Assembly: GCA_963850915.1 (NCBI GenBank)
Contig: CAWKND010000006.1
Coordinates: 577,397 to 641,396, forward strand
DNA: 64,000 nucleotides
Direction: 5' to 3'
DNA from: CAVTWH01 sp963850915
Lineage (GTDB): Bacteria; Actinomycetota; Actinomycetes; Mycobacteriales; Micromonosporaceae
Positions 1 to 8,822 of this stretch are shown here, piece after piece. The position numbers were made by a program, and so were the translations under genes. The stretch's first letter is position 1, and each line of letters begins with the position of its first letter. Below the pieces are notes generated by a model. That model saw only the letters and a program-made list of their open reading frames with translations, was not told where the DNA came from and ran no database searches.

Positions 1-101
1 GCCAGGGCGGCGGTCAGGGTGAGCGCGGCCAGCGCGGCCGCGGCGAATCGCGGTCCGGCGGGGCGGGTGGCGAAGCGGGGTCGGGCGGCGCGGCCGGTCA
101 A
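1..101 (-). CDS. N-terminus of a secreted protein, probably molybdate-binding ModA (cut by window edge)
   Basis: Reading leftwards, a GGAGG ribosome site sits 4 nt before a TTG codon. The about 33 residues visible begin Met-Thr-Gly-Arg, are rich in Arg, and then run into an Ala/Leu-rich stretch (AAAALAALTLTAAL), which is a typical signal peptide; the mature protein lies outside the window. The gene follows the HTH-TOBE gene on the same strand. In actinobacteria that order usually continues with modA-modB-modC for molybdate uptake. The signal peptide is seen; the ModA identity is inferred from the neighbour only. Confidence 0.5.
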   Translation of the reverse strand, partial: MTGRAARPRFATRPAGPRFAAAALAALTLTAAL

Positions 102-151
102 GGGGCCTCCTCGGTCTGCTCGGCCCGTCGGGCCGAAGGGGCTCGGTCTGC

Positions 152-254
152 GGTTGTGCGGTGCCTGGGGTTGTGCGGTGCCTAGGGGTTGTGCGGTGTC
201 TGGGGTTGTGCGGTGTCTGGGTTGTGCGGTGTCTGGGGTTGGGCGGTGTCTGGG
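152..254. repeat. Six degenerate tandem repeats of about 17 bp
   Basis: Six head-to-tail copies of GGTTGTGCGGTGYCTGG, 16-18 bp each, begin near 152, 169, 187, 204, 220 and 237. The last copy has GGGCGG in place of TGTGCGG. They fill most of the gap between the HTH-TOBE gene and the next signal-peptide gene, in the presumed 5' region of the latter. No coding sense is apparent. Confidence 0.85.
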
Positions 255-288
255 ATCGGCGGTCGCGGGTTCGGCTGCGCCGAGGGGA

Positions 289-672
289 TCACTGGGGGAG
301 TTCGACGACGACGTTGGTGCTCTTGATCACGGCCACCGCGACCGCGCCGACGGTCAGCCCGAGTTCGTCGACGGCCTCCCGGCTGAGCAGGGAGACCACC
401 CGGTGCGGGCCGGCCTGGATCTCCACCTGGGCCATCACGGTGTCCTTGGTGATCGCCGTGATGATGCCGCGGAATCGGTTGCGCGCAGAGGATGGCGCGT
501 TGATCTCCTCGCGCTGGGTGGTGGCGAAGGCGGCCAGATCGGCGCCGAGTACCACCCGGTGCCCGTGTTCGTCGCGTTCGGCGGTGAGTCGCCCGCTGTC
601 GGCCCACCGACGCAGGGTGTCCGCGCTGACGCCGAGGAGTTCGGCCGCCTCACCGATCCGGTAGCTGTGCAC
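289..672 (-). CDS. HTH-TOBE molybdate-type regulator / molybdopterin-binding protein
   Basis: A 127-residue protein with an N-terminal excisionase/MerR-like helix-turn-helix (YRIGEAAELLGVSADTLRRW, about residues 4-23) and a C-terminal TOBE domain (about residues 58-125, 'NRFRGIITAITKD' to 'VIKSTNVVVEL'). TOBE domains bind molybdate or tungstate oxyanions, so the protein probably senses molybdate and controls the adjacent uptake genes. The GTG start at 672 is preferred because a TAGAGT -10 hexamer (681-686, read on the minus strand) lies 7 nt upstream, which fits a leaderless transcript; an open frame continues upstream but has no HTH-like sequence. The family assignment is firm, the target is inferred. 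Confidence 0.85.
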   Translation of the reverse strand: MHSYRIGEAAELLGVSADTLRRWADSGRLTAERDEHGHRVVLGADLAAFATTQREEINAPSSARNRFRGIITAITKDTVMAQVEIQAGPHRVVSLLSREAVDELGLTVGAVAVAVIKSTNVVVELPQ

Positions 673-731
673 GGGGTCGACTCTACCCTCGCAGCTGCGA
701 GGTCCACAGCCAGGATTCCTGGCGGATGCGG

Positions 732-1910
732 TCAGTCGACGGGTGTGAGGCTCGCTGCTGCGACGGCCAGCCAGTGCGGTACGTCGGCGCGGTGGTACTG
801 GCGCTCGGCGGGCTCGATGTGGTCGAGGAAGTAGGCGTTCACGGCCGCGCTGCGCAGTGCCGAGAGCGACTGGAGCAGCTCGACAGCGCGCTCGGGCCGG
901 CACCCTGGGCGCTGTGCCCGCCACCAACTACACCACTCGGCGGTGACCACTGCAGCCTCGGCCGGCGACAGCCCCCCGATCATCCGGAGCAGGTCGTATC
1001 CGGGATGTGCGATGACGCTGTCCCCCCAGTCGAGCACGGTGTCCCCGGTCGCTGTTTGCGCGCTTCCGAGGCCCCGGATGTTGCCCGGGTGCAGGTCGCC
1101 GTGCACGAGGGTGTCCGGGATGCCACACGCGGCCAGTTCGGTGAGGTGTTCGTCGAGCCCGGTGAGCAGGGCCGGGTCGCCGTACCGGTGGACGGTGTCC
1201 CGGATCCGGGCGGCCAGCGGTTGTGCCCGCCCGTCCGGTACCCCCAGGGCCAGCAGCTCGGGTACCGCAGCCACGCACGCCACCTGCGCCTGGTGTACCC
1301 GCCGGAGTACGCCGAGGCGGTGTGCCATCGGGGAGTCGTACCGGTCCTCGCCGGGTACGTCGGCCAGCAGTACCCGGCCGCCGTCCACGGCCAGTGGTCG
1401 CGGGGCCAGCCCGGGTTGCTTACCCGCCAACCACTCCAGCAGCGCACCCTCGTGCCGGAAGAAGTCCGGTACCTCCTTCAACCACACCCGGCCGGCCGGC
1501 GTCGCCAGTGTCCAGATGCTCGCCAGGTTCCAGCTGCGTACCTGCGTCGCCGGGCTGTCTCCGGGCAGCCCGAGGACGCCGCGAGCCCACGCCAGGCTGG
1601 CCTGCGGCCCACCCGGCTGCGCGTAGCGCGCCCGGTACGGCTGCGGCTGCCCGTCCACGCTCGCCGCCCCGAGCGGTACGCCCGGAACGCCGGTGGTGCT
1701 CGCCAGATAGGAGACCGCGCTCGGGTCGGCGGCGTCTGCTTCGGTAACGCTGTCCGGGAGGATGCGCAGGATGGTGACCGGGAGGTCGAAGGCGGCTTGG
1801 GCGCCGTCGACCACCTCGCGTATCTCCTGCCGCCACGGCGTGGGTACGGCGAACGGTGGCAGCGCACCGAGCAGCTCGCCGCGCGTGTCCACCAGTACCA
1901 GCGTCACCAT
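732..1910 (-). CDS. Aminoglycoside phosphotransferase (APH) family protein
   Basis: A 392-residue protein. The first about 125 residues form a separate N-terminal region, followed by a kinase-like APH fold. The catalytic loop is visible as HGDLHPGN (His-x-Asp...Asn, Brenner motif) and the metal-binding segment as VLDWGDS, so both key acidic residues are present. Family members phosphorylate small molecules such as aminoglycosides, homoserine or choline; the substrate here cannot be read from sequence, and resistance should not be assumed. The ATG at 1910 follows only a weak purine patch. The open frame runs on to 3014, but that part opposes two real genes and has no domain. Confidence 0.8.
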   Translation of the reverse strand: MVTLVLVDTRGELLGALPPFAVPTPWRQEIREVVDGAQAAFDLPVTILRILPDSVTEADAADPSAVSYLASTTGVPGVPLGAASVDGQPQPYRARYAQPGGPQASLAWARGVLGLPGDSPATQVRSWNLASIWTLATPAGRVWLKEVPDFFRHEGALLEWLAGKQPGLAPRPLAVDGGRVLLADVPGEDRYDSPMAHRLGVLRRVHQAQVACVAAVPELLALGVPDGRAQPLAARIRDTVHRYGDPALLTGLDEHLTELAACGIPDTLVHGDLHPGNIRGLGSAQTATGDTVLDWGDSVIAHPGYDLLRMIGGLSPAEAAVVTAEWCSWWRAQRPGCRPERAVELLQSLSALRSAAVNAYFLDHIEPAERQYHRADVPHWLAVAAASLTPVD

Positions 1911-2009
1911 CCGACCCACGCCGGCAGGGTAGGGCAGCACCGTCCCCCGAGCGAGGCTATTTCCGCCAATCGGCCGCCTCTCCCCGCGCTGTCTTCCTAC
2001 TGTTGAGAC

Positions 2010-2873
2010 GTGAGTGAAGATTCGGTTCGGAGTGGTCGCGGCCGGGCTGGGCGCAGTGTGCCGAGGCTGGCGCTGGGGCTCGCGGTACTCGCCGCCGAGC
2101 GGCTGCGTCACGGTCCGGTCGGGGACGGCGTGTACCTCGCGGTCGGCGTCGCGGGAGAGTCGGCCGAGCAGGCCCGGCGGGCGACCGGGGCGGTACTCGC
2201 GCCGACCCGGCGGGCAGCGGGACAGGCACGTAGCGTGCTCTCCGCGCTGCCCGGCTCCCGAGTCGTCGGTGCGCCGCTGGCCGCGGCCAGGGAACGGGTC
2301 GCGGCGGCCACCCGGGGTGCGCGGCTGCGCGGGGCCGCGACCGTCGGCAGTGGCCGGGCACAGGCGCTGGTCTTCCTCAACGAGTCGGTGGATGACGGCG
2401 TGGACTGGGCCCAGCGCGAGGTGGTACCGCAGATCGTCGACGGGCTGGTACCGCACCTGGTGGCCACCACCCTTCCCAGGATCATCGACGGTGCGCTGCC
2501 GGACATCCGGCTGCGGGTACTGCCGGTGGTGGTGGACGACCTCACCACCGACCCGAAGATCCGTGACCTGGTCTCCGAGCAGGGCCGGGGAATGCTCGGC
2601 GATGCCGCCAACGAGCTGCGCGCCACGACAGCCACCGCGGACGACCGGCTGGAGTCGGCCTTCCTGCGACTGCTGCGCCGGCCACCGCGTACCCCTCCGG
2701 TCGCCCCGGATCTGACCGGGGCGCCGGACCCGACCGCGCTGCTCGACCCCGGCCGGCCCATCGGCCCTGGCCAGCAGCTCGACCCCGACCAGCCCGTTAC
2801 CGACGAACTCACCGACCCCGACCTGCCGGTGGATGCGGGTAAGCCGGCGCCGCGGGACGCCGTGCGTGGCTGA
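2010..2873 (+). CDS. Hypothetical protein, Ala/Arg/Asp-Pro rich
   Basis: 287 residues of unknown function. A weakly hydrophobic N-terminus (LALGLAVLAAERL) is followed by long Ala/Arg/Val helices and, in the middle, a Val/Ile/Asp-rich segment (VVPQIVDGLVPHLVATTLP). The last about 70 residues are an Asp/Pro-rich disordered tail (DPTALLDPGRPIGPGQQLDP). The GTG start at 2010 lies 6 nt after a TACTGT -10 hexamer (1998-2003), so the message is probably leaderless. Its 3' end overlaps the start of the RDD gene, suggesting translational coupling and a shared membrane-associated role. I do not recognise the family. Confidence 0.75.
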   Translation: MSEDSVRSGRGRAGRSVPRLALGLAVLAAERLRHGPVGDGVYLAVGVAGESAEQARRATGAVLAPTRRAAGQARSVLSALPGSRVVGAPLAAARERVAAATRGARLRGAATVGSGRAQALVFLNESVDDGVDWAQREVVPQIVDGLVPHLVATTLPRIIDGALPDIRLRVLPVVVDDLTTDPKIRDLVSEQGRGMLGDAANELRATTATADDRLESAFLRLLRRPPRTPPVAPDLTGAPDPTALLDPGRPIGPGQQLDPDQPVTDELTDPDLPVDAGKPAPRDAVRG

Positions 2874-3312
2874 GGAGAATGCGGGGCTGGTCTCTCGGGT
2901 AGCCGCGATCGCGGTCGATGTGGTGCTGCTGACCGGTGCCGTGCTGGTCGTCGGTGGACTGCCGCCGTCGGCGGCGAGCGCCGTCCTCGGCAGCAGCCCC
3001 GGCTGGTTGACCACCAGCTGCGCGGTGGTGGCGGCGGCACTGCCGTGGCTCTACTTCACCACTTTCTGGTGGCTGACCGGGGAGACCGTCGGCGGCCTGG
3101 TTTTCGGGGTACGGGTGCGGCGCCGCTCCGGTCGACGCCTCTCGCCGGTACGCGCCGCACTGCGCGCCGCCGTCGGCCTGACGTTCGCCCCGTTGTGGAC
3201 GATCGGCCTGCTCGGAGTACTAACTGACAGGCGGCGCCGGGCCTGGCACGACCGGCTATTCGGTACCGTCGTGTACTACGTCGACCGGCCGTCCCGGGCG
3301 CATCCTGACTGA
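2866..3312 (+). CDS. RDD family membrane protein
   Basis: 148 residues. RDD-family signatures are visible: SRVAAIAVDVVLL with the conserved Arg and Asp in the first membrane helix, FGVRVRR after the second or third helix, and RRRAWHDRLFGTVVYYV at the end. Three hydrophobic helices are predicted near residues 10-30, 45-65 and 105-122. RDD proteins are small integral membrane proteins; some have been linked to ion transport. The GTG at 2866 overlaps the preceding stop codon (2871-2873); an ATG at 2833 in the same frame would add 11 Arg-rich residues and is less likely. Confidence 0.85.
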   Translation: MAEENAGLVSRVAAIAVDVVLLTGAVLVVGGLPPSAASAVLGSSPGWLTTSCAVVAAALPWLYFTTFWWLTGETVGGLVFGVRVRRRSGRRLSPVRAALRAAVGLTFAPLWTIGLLGVLTDRRRRAWHDRLFGTVVYYVDRPSRAHPD

Positions 3313-3407
3313 ATCCGGGTGCCCGGTCTGGCAGGCATCGATGTGAATAAGTAGGATCGGTCCGGACACGGTGCCCGTACAACGGGCCTGACCTGGGGAG
3401 GCGTGCC

Positions 3408-4091
3408 GTGGACAGACCGGCTCTACAGGTTGCCATCGCGATGGTGGGAATCGCGGCGCTCGCCATGTTCGTCGGTCTCGTGATCATTGGCCTGTTGTGG
3501 CAGGCCCGCCCGACCGAGCCGGTGGCTGCGCCGGAGCCGGTGGGCGACCCGGTCGTCCGGCTACCGCGCCAGCGCAGCCGTGGCGGATCGGCCCTGCTCA
3601 GCCAGCGGATGCGGCTGGGCGCGTACGCCGTCTCGGCGGCGGAACGGGCGGCGCAGGCGCGTACCGTGGCGGAGGCGCTGCGCCAGCTGGCGGTCCAGGC
3701 GCTGGCCGCCCGGGACGAAGCGTGGAGCACGCTCGAGGCGGTGGACGAGCTGCCGGTACCGGGTGCGGATGCGGCTGACGGACCGACCGTGGATCCGGTG
3801 GTCACCCAGGCCGCGTTTGCCGCGTTCCGGCGGGGCGAGCTGACCGTCGACGAGCTGCGCCGGGTCTGGTCCCGACCGGAGGAGCTGGATCCGGCCCTGG
3901 CCACCCGGGAGAGCGAGCGCCGCGAGCGGATGGCCCTGGCCCGCGCCGCCCGGCTGGCCTACGAGCAGGCTGCAGCCAAAGCCCGCCGGACTGAGGAGCA
4001 GGCTCAGGTGGCGGAGGTGGCGGCGACCGCACTGGCCAGCGAGGCCGAGGAGGCGGCGCGCGAGGCGTCGGCTACGTCTGGGAGACCGTGA
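3408..4091 (+). CDS. Membrane-anchored Ala/Glu-rich hypothetical protein
   Basis: 227 residues with one N-terminal membrane helix (residues 8-30, ending GLVIIGLLW). A cytoplasmic or extracytoplasmic helical region rich in Ala, Arg and Glu follows (residues 65-110 and 160-225) and is probably coiled coil. No known domain is recognised. The GTG start is set by a GGGGAGG ribosome site at about 3394. The last 20 bp overlap the convergent gene at 4072-4902. Nothing indicates the function beyond a structural or scaffold-like shape. Confidence 0.75.
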   Translation: MDRPALQVAIAMVGIAALAMFVGLVIIGLLWQARPTEPVAAPEPVGDPVVRLPRQRSRGGSALLSQRMRLGAYAVSAAERAAQARTVAEALRQLAVQALAARDEAWSTLEAVDELPVPGADAADGPTVDPVVTQAAFAAFRRGELTVDELRRVWSRPEELDPALATRESERRERMALARAARLAYEQAAAKARRTEEQAQVAEVAATALASEAEEAAREASATSGRP

Positions 4092-4902
4092 TCCGGTCGA
4101 CGACCGGGACGTCCTTCGTGGTCGCGTTCAAGATGATGGTGTTGGTACCGATGCCGAGTTTCACCGCGATCGCGTAGGAGCGCAGCGCGCTGGTACCCCC
4201 GGTGGCCGGGCACAGTACCGGCGAATCGGTACCAGCCGAGGTGCGTACCCGGACGTTCACGGCGACCGCAGCGGCGTACCAGACCCGCAGCTCGTACGTG
4301 CCGGCCACGGTGACCGTGATCTCCGGGAAGGTCATCGTGCGCGGCTTGTTCTTGCCCAGTCCGGTGACCACCTCGCCACCCGAGGCGCTGGCCATCGCCA
4401 CGTTGGACAGCTGCTTGCCCAGCTCCGCGGACTCCGCCTCGCGGGCGATCTGTAACACTCCCGGGCCGCCGGTGGGAACCAGGTCGGGCGCCTCGGGTGG
4501 GCCGCTGGTCGGCGGCGGGGGCAGCGGGCGGCCAGCCGGAGTGCGGGTGGAGTTGGCCGCTGGCGAGCCGGTGGGCAGCGGCGTACCTGTCGCGGCGGCG
4601 GTCGGTACGGCCGGGGCGGGTATCGGCGTCACCGGTACCCGGCCGGCCTCGCCACCGGCTGCCGCAGGCCCCCTCCGGTTGTTGTGCGGCGGCGGCACGG
4701 TACTGATCGCGGCCACGATCAGGGCCAGCGCCAGCGGCGTGAGCAGCAGCAATGCGTAGCCCAACCAGCCACTGCGCAGCAGTCGGTGCCGCCCACCGTG
4801 GGCGGTGGCACGTTCCAAGTCCATGACGTCGTCGTTGACCTCCGGCGCGGGGCCGGGTGGGGCGACGTTCATGCCGGATTCATCGACCGGGGGTGTCGGC
4901 AC
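4072..4902 (-). CDS. Membrane-anchored protein with carbohydrate-binding-like C-terminal domain
   Basis: 276 residues: a cytoplasmic N-terminus of about 45 residues, one membrane helix (residues 48-68, YALLLLTPLALALIVAAIS), a Pro/Ala/Thr-rich linker (about 70-145), and a C-terminal domain (about 150-276). That domain has a beta-sandwich look typical of CBM6/CBM35-type sugar-binding modules ('REAESAELGKQ', then 'TYELRVWYAA', ending 'NATTKDVPVVDRITVSQ'). It probably binds a polysaccharide outside the membrane. The GTG start at 4902 is the longest choice; the ATG at 4872 would drop 10 residues. The CBM assignment is by pattern only. Confidence 0.7.
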   Translation of the reverse strand: MPTPPVDESGMNVAPPGPAPEVNDDVMDLERATAHGGRHRLLRSGWLGYALLLLTPLALALIVAAISTVPPPHNNRRGPAAAGGEAGRVPVTPIPAPAVPTAAATGTPLPTGSPAANSTRTPAGRPLPPPPTSGPPEAPDLVPTGGPGVLQIAREAESAELGKQLSNVAMASASGGEVVTGLGKNKPRTMTFPEITVTVAGTYELRVWYAAAVAVNVRVRTSAGTDSPVLCPATGGTSALRSYAIAVKLGIGTNTIILNATTKDVPVVDRITVSQT

Positions 4903-5211
4903 CTCAGCAAGCTAGCACCGGCACAACCCGCTCCGGCACCCTCGGAGAGTGTCACGCTACTGTCCGCAACCGCTTCCGGGAGCGGCAGATCGTAACGGCG
5001 ACCGGCTAAACGCGTGACTACCCTCCAAAAAGGACGCTGCCGCCCAACCAGGTCCCACCGCCGCGCGGCGGACATTCACCCCGCGGACATTCACCCGCGG
5101 AATCGCGCGGAGGAATTCCCGACCGGGCTGGGAAGCGCGCTCTATCCGGTGGGAATGCGCCGGTCCGACGCTGTCGGCAACAGATCAGCCGATGGCAGGG
5201 AGACAAAGATC
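4903..5211. other. Intergenic region with a 14-bp direct repeat
   Basis: Gap between divergent genes, so it should hold promoters for both. A perfect direct repeat GCGGACATTCACCC occurs at 5068-5081 and 5083-5096 (15-bp period), flanked by CCGCG palindromic bits; this could be a regulator-binding site. An open frame from 5014 runs through into the next gene but looks non-coding. No RNA gene is seen. Confidence 0.5.
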
Positions 5212-5922
5212 ATGAAGAGCTTGTGGCGTACCGGTGCGGCGCTGAGCATCGGTTTCGTGGTACTGATCCTGGCGGGGTTCGCGCTGCAGAAGGTACCGGC
5301 GTTCGGTGCGGGTACCGACGCGGTGCACACCGCCTTCACCACCGGCGCGGCCGGCAAGGTCTACGCGGGGGAGTTCGTGGCCACCCTCGGCTACCTGGTC
5401 CTCGCGGTCCTGCTGCCGCTGCTGGCCCGCCTGCTGCGCGGTGATTCGGAGCGTGGTGCCGCTGAGCGTGGTGCCTCGGAGACCTCCCGCTGGCTCTCCG
5501 GCGCGGTGCTGAGCACCGGACTCACCTACGTCACGGTGACCCTCGCGGCCGCCTTCCTGCCGGAGAGCGCGGCGGCCTACGACGCCCGGCGGGGTACCGA
5601 CCTGGCCGCCGTCTCGGTCGTCAACGACATCCACAACTTCGCCAACTTCCTCGGTACCGCGGCGATGGGCGCCTTCATCCTGGTCACCGGAGCGGCGATC
5701 CTCACCAGCCGGGCGCTGCCCCGGTGGCTGGGCTGGCTGTCCCTGCCCGCCGGCCTGGCCTGCCTCGCCGGTGGGGTACCCACCAGCAGTCTGGTGAACA
5801 CGGTGACGCTGGTCTGGGCGGCCTGGTTCGTGGTACTCGCCGTCGCCATGGTTCGCCGCTCCGGCAAGGCGCCTGCCGCCCCTGCCGCAACCCCCCGGGT
5901 ACCCGCCGGTGTACCGGCCTGA
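5212..5922 (+). CDS. Multipass membrane protein of unknown function
   Basis: 236 residues with six likely membrane helices (about 8-28, 53-76, 98-118, 142-163, 171-190, 195-213). It carries a conserved-looking 'VVNDIHNFANFLGTAAMG' stretch in the fourth helix and an Ala/Pro tail. The overall shape resembles the uncharacterised DUF4386-like membrane proteins, but I cannot confirm membership. The ATG at 5212 follows a GGGAG site and starts directly before the first hydrophobic helix, so the upstream in-frame ATG at 5014 is rejected. The kinase gene follows after 42 bp on the same strand, which may mean co-transcription. Confidence 0.75.
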   Translation: MKSLWRTGAALSIGFVVLILAGFALQKVPAFGAGTDAVHTAFTTGAAGKVYAGEFVATLGYLVLAVLLPLLARLLRGDSERGAAERGASETSRWLSGAVLSTGLTYVTVTLAAAFLPESAAAYDARRGTDLAAVSVVNDIHNFANFLGTAAMGAFILVTGAAILTSRALPRWLGWLSLPAGLACLAGGVPTSSLVNTVTLVWAAWFVVLAVAMVRRSGKAPAAPAATPRVPAGVPA

Positions 5923-5964
5923 CCTGCACGTCCCGGGTTCCGCAGTGACCATGTTGGTGACACG

Positions 5965-8118
5965 ATGACGCCCGTGAACCAGGCCGCTGGACCGCCCGCG
6001 AACGAGGCGGCGAGCCCGACCGCGAAGCCGGTCCGGGTCCGCCGGATGACCGCCGCGATGACTGTCGCGGCGGTCATCGCCGTACTCGCCGGGGCGGCGA
6101 CGGCGGCCTGGGCGCAGTGGGACACCGGCGATCCACTCGCCTCGGCGGTGGTACTGGCGCTGGCGATCGTCGCGTTCGGTGTGGTGGGCGGGGTACTCGC
6201 GCTGGCCCGACCGGACAACCGGCTCAGCTGGCTGCTGCTCGGTGCGGCCTGCTGCTGGGCGGTCGGCGAGGCCTGCCGGGACCTGGGCATGCGGGCACCC
6301 GACTCGACCGGGAACTCGGTGCTGTTGCTGATCGGCGAGCCGCTACGCGCGGTCGGCTGGCTGGCTGTCGCGCTCGTCCCGGCGGCGGTGTTCCCGGACG
6401 GCCACCTGCCCGGCCGGCGGTGGCGTTGGCTGGGCATCGCGCTCGCCGGCAACCTGGTACTGACCTTCACGGGTACCGCGCTCTCCCGGTACCTGCAGGA
6501 CGACACGCTGCGCGCGGCGGGCTGGCACAACCCGCTGCGCCTACCCACCGTGGTGAGCACGCTCGGCGACGCGCTGTCCGCCCTGTCGCTGCTGTTCCTG
6601 GTGACCTGCGTGGCGGGCGTGGTGGCCGGACTCATCACCCGGTACCGGCGCGGTCCGGCCCCGCTGCGCCGCCAGCTGCTGGTACTCGCCGCCGCCGCGG
6701 TGGTACCCGTGGTGGTGATCCCGACCGCGTTCGGAGCCGGGGCGCCGCAGTGGTACTTCTCGCTGTCGGTACTGCCGCTGCCGGTCGCCGTCGCCGTCGC
6801 GATCCTCACCGGCGGCCTGTTCGACCTGGCCACCGTGGCGAACCGGTCGCTGGTCTGGGCCACCCTCTCGGCCACCATCGTGGCGATCTACGCGCTCGTG
6901 GTGGCCGGCGCCGGCTCACTGGTCGGACACCCGGGCGACCGCCGGCTGCCCTGGCTGGCCGCAGGCGTGGTGGCGATCTCCTTCGTACCCGTACGCGACC
7001 TGCTGCAGGGCGCGGTGAACCGGCTCACCTACGGGCGGTGGCGGGAGCCGTACGGGGTACTCGCCGCGCTCGGGCAGCGGGTGGAGGCGGCGGCCGACGG
7101 GGAGCGGCTGCTCGGCGAGGTGGTCACCGAGCTGCGTACCGGCCTGGGCTTCGCCGAGGTGGCGCTGCTGGACGCGCACGGCACCGTGGTGGCCGGCCAG
7201 CTTCCGGCGCAGCCCGTGACGGTACCGCTGACGGCGTACGGCCGGCCGGTCGGCGCACTCTGCTACGCCCAGCCGGGTACTCCGTTGCGCCCGACCGACC
7301 ACCGCCTGCTCGACGACCTCGGCGCACAGCTCGGTGGGCTGCTGCACGCGCACGCACTCACCGCCGACCTGGTACGCGCCCGGGAACGCCTGGTACTCGC
7401 CCGCGAGGAGGAGCGCCGCCGGCTACGCCGGGACCTGCATGACGGGCTGGGCCCGGCGCTCGCCGGTCTGATGCTGAAGGCGGACACCGCGCACGCGCTC
7501 GTCCACGCCGATCCGGATGCGGCCGCCGACCGGCTGGTCGGGCTGCGTACCGACCTGCAGAACACGGTGCTGGACGTGCGCCGGCTGGTGGAGGGGCTGC
7601 GCCCACCGGCGCTGGACGAACTGGGGCTCGGGCCGGCCATCCGGCAGGCGGTGCAGCGCCTGGGTTCCGCGGGGCCGGATACCGCGGGGGATCGGCGGGT
7701 ACCCGAGTTCCGGATCGACATCGCCGAGCCGTTGCCGCCGGTACCCGCCGCGGTTGAAGTTGCCCTCTACCGGATCATCACGGAGGCGGTGACCAACACC
7801 GTCCGGCACGCCCGCGCCAGTCACTGCACGGTGAGCGTGACCCCGGTCGGGGCGGCGCTGGTCGCCCGGATCGCCGACGACGGCCCGGCCGCGGATACCG
7901 GCAAAGTCAACGGTGCCAGCCACTCCACCGGCGCGGGCCACGGGATGGCGACCATGCGGGAGCGCGCCGAGGAACTCGGCGGCACCCTGCGGATAGAGCG
8001 AAGCGGGGGTACCGCCATCATCGCCACCCTGCCCGTGCCACCGCGTCCCGATGGGTCGTCGCACTCCGACGGATCGCCGCACCCCGACGGAGCGCAGCCC
8101 AGCGAGGTATCCGCGTGA
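5965..8118 (+). CDS. NarL-family sensor histidine kinase with GAF domain
   Basis: 717 residues. The N-terminal about 330 residues contain eight or nine membrane helices. A GAF-like domain follows (about 365-465), then a HisKA_3 dimerisation domain with the phospho-acceptor His492 in RRDLHDGLGPALA, and a HATPase domain with the N-box (EAVTNTVRHARA), DDGPA and the GHGMATMRERAEELGG box. It autophosphorylates and passes phosphate to the regulator encoded next, whose GTG start overlaps its stop by 4 nt. The kinase loop DDGP-A lacks the last Gly of the usual D-x-G-x-G. The signal is unknown. Confidence 0.92.
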   Translation: MTPVNQAAGPPANEAASPTAKPVRVRRMTAAMTVAAVIAVLAGAATAAWAQWDTGDPLASAVVLALAIVAFGVVGGVLALARPDNRLSWLLLGAACCWAVGEACRDLGMRAPDSTGNSVLLLIGEPLRAVGWLAVALVPAAVFPDGHLPGRRWRWLGIALAGNLVLTFTGTALSRYLQDDTLRAAGWHNPLRLPTVVSTLGDALSALSLLFLVTCVAGVVAGLITRYRRGPAPLRRQLLVLAAAAVVPVVVIPTAFGAGAPQWYFSLSVLPLPVAVAVAILTGGLFDLATVANRSLVWATLSATIVAIYALVVAGAGSLVGHPGDRRLPWLAAGVVAISFVPVRDLLQGAVNRLTYGRWREPYGVLAALGQRVEAAADGERLLGEVVTELRTGLGFAEVALLDAHGTVVAGQLPAQPVTVPLTAYGRPVGALCYAQPGTPLRPTDHRLLDDLGAQLGGLLHAHALTADLVRARERLVLAREEERRRLRRDLHDGLGPALAGLMLKADTAHALVHADPDAAADRLVGLRTDLQNTVLDVRRLVEGLRPPALDELGLGPAIRQAVQRLGSAGPDTAGDRRVPEFRIDIAEPLPPVPAAVEVALYRIITEAVTNTVRHARASHCTVSVTPVGAALVARIADDGPAADTGKVNGASHSTGAGHGMATMRERAEELGGTLRIERSGGTAIIATLPVPPRPDGSSHSDGSPHPDGAQPSEVSA

Positions 8119-8738
8119 TCTCGATCCTGGTCGTGGACGACCACCCGGTGTTCCGGGACGGGCTCACCGGACTGCTCGGCACCCTGCCCGACGTCGCGGA
8201 GGTACGCGCGGCGGCCTCCGGGGAGGAGGCGGTGGAGCTGGCCGCCGGGTGGCGGCCGGACGTCGTGATCATGGATCTGCACCTGCCCGGAATCTCCGGC
8301 GTGGTGGCCACCCGGCGCCTGATCGAGCTGCACCCCGACCTCGCCGTGCTGGTCGTCACGATGGTCGACGACGACGAGACGGTGCTCGCGGCGCTGCGCG
8401 CGGGGGCCCGCGGGTACCTGCTCAAAGGCGCGACCGGTGCGGAGATCGCCACGGCGGTACGCACCGCGGTGGCCGGCGGGGCACTCTTCGGTGCCGGGAT
8501 CGCCGCGCGGGTACTGGCGCTGACCACCGGCCGGGACCGGGTACCGCGACCGGACGGGCTCACCGAACGGGAGCACGAGGTACTCGCCCTGATCGCCACC
8601 GGCGCCAACAACGCGCGGATCGCCCGCGAGCTGGGGCTGAGCCTCAAGACGGTGCAGAACTACGTGTCCCGGATCCTCGACAAGCTCCAGGTCAGTGACC
8701 GTACCCAGGCCGCGCTCCGCGCCCGCGACGAGCACTGA
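8115..8738 (+). CDS. NarL/LuxR-family response regulator
   Basis: 207 residues: receiver domain with the acidic pocket (VVDDHP), phospho-acceptor Asp54 in VVIMDLHLPG and the conserved Lys in GYLLKGAT, then a LuxR-type HTH (LTEREHEVLALIATGANNAR to SLKTVQNYVSRILDKL). It pairs with the overlapping kinase gene. The secreted-protein genes immediately downstream are plausible targets, but no binding site was identified. The end of the coding sequence merges into the tandem repeats that follow. Confidence 0.93.
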   Translation: MISILVVDDHPVFRDGLTGLLGTLPDVAEVRAAASGEEAVELAAGWRPDVVIMDLHLPGISGVVATRRLIELHPDLAVLVVTMVDDDETVLAALRAGARGYLLKGATGAEIATAVRTAVAGGALFGAGIAARVLALTTGRDRVPRPDGLTEREHEVLALIATGANNARIARELGLSLKTVQNYVSRILDKLQVSDRTQAALRARDEH

Positions 8739-8822
8739 CCAAAGACGGGCACTGACGCAACAGACGGGCACTGGCCAACGCGGGCACTGACCAAGGCGGG
8801 CACTGACCAAGGCGGGCGCTGA
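8728..8822. repeat. Degenerate tandem repeats of 16-19 bp after the response regulator
   Basis: Six copies of a unit close to GACGGGCACTGACCAA run from the last codons of the regulator to 8822. The first copy contains the regulator's own His codon and stop (GAGCACTGACCAA), so the array looks like serial duplication of the gene's 3' end. The fourth and fifth copies (GCGGGCACTGACCAAG) are identical. Confidence 0.85.
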
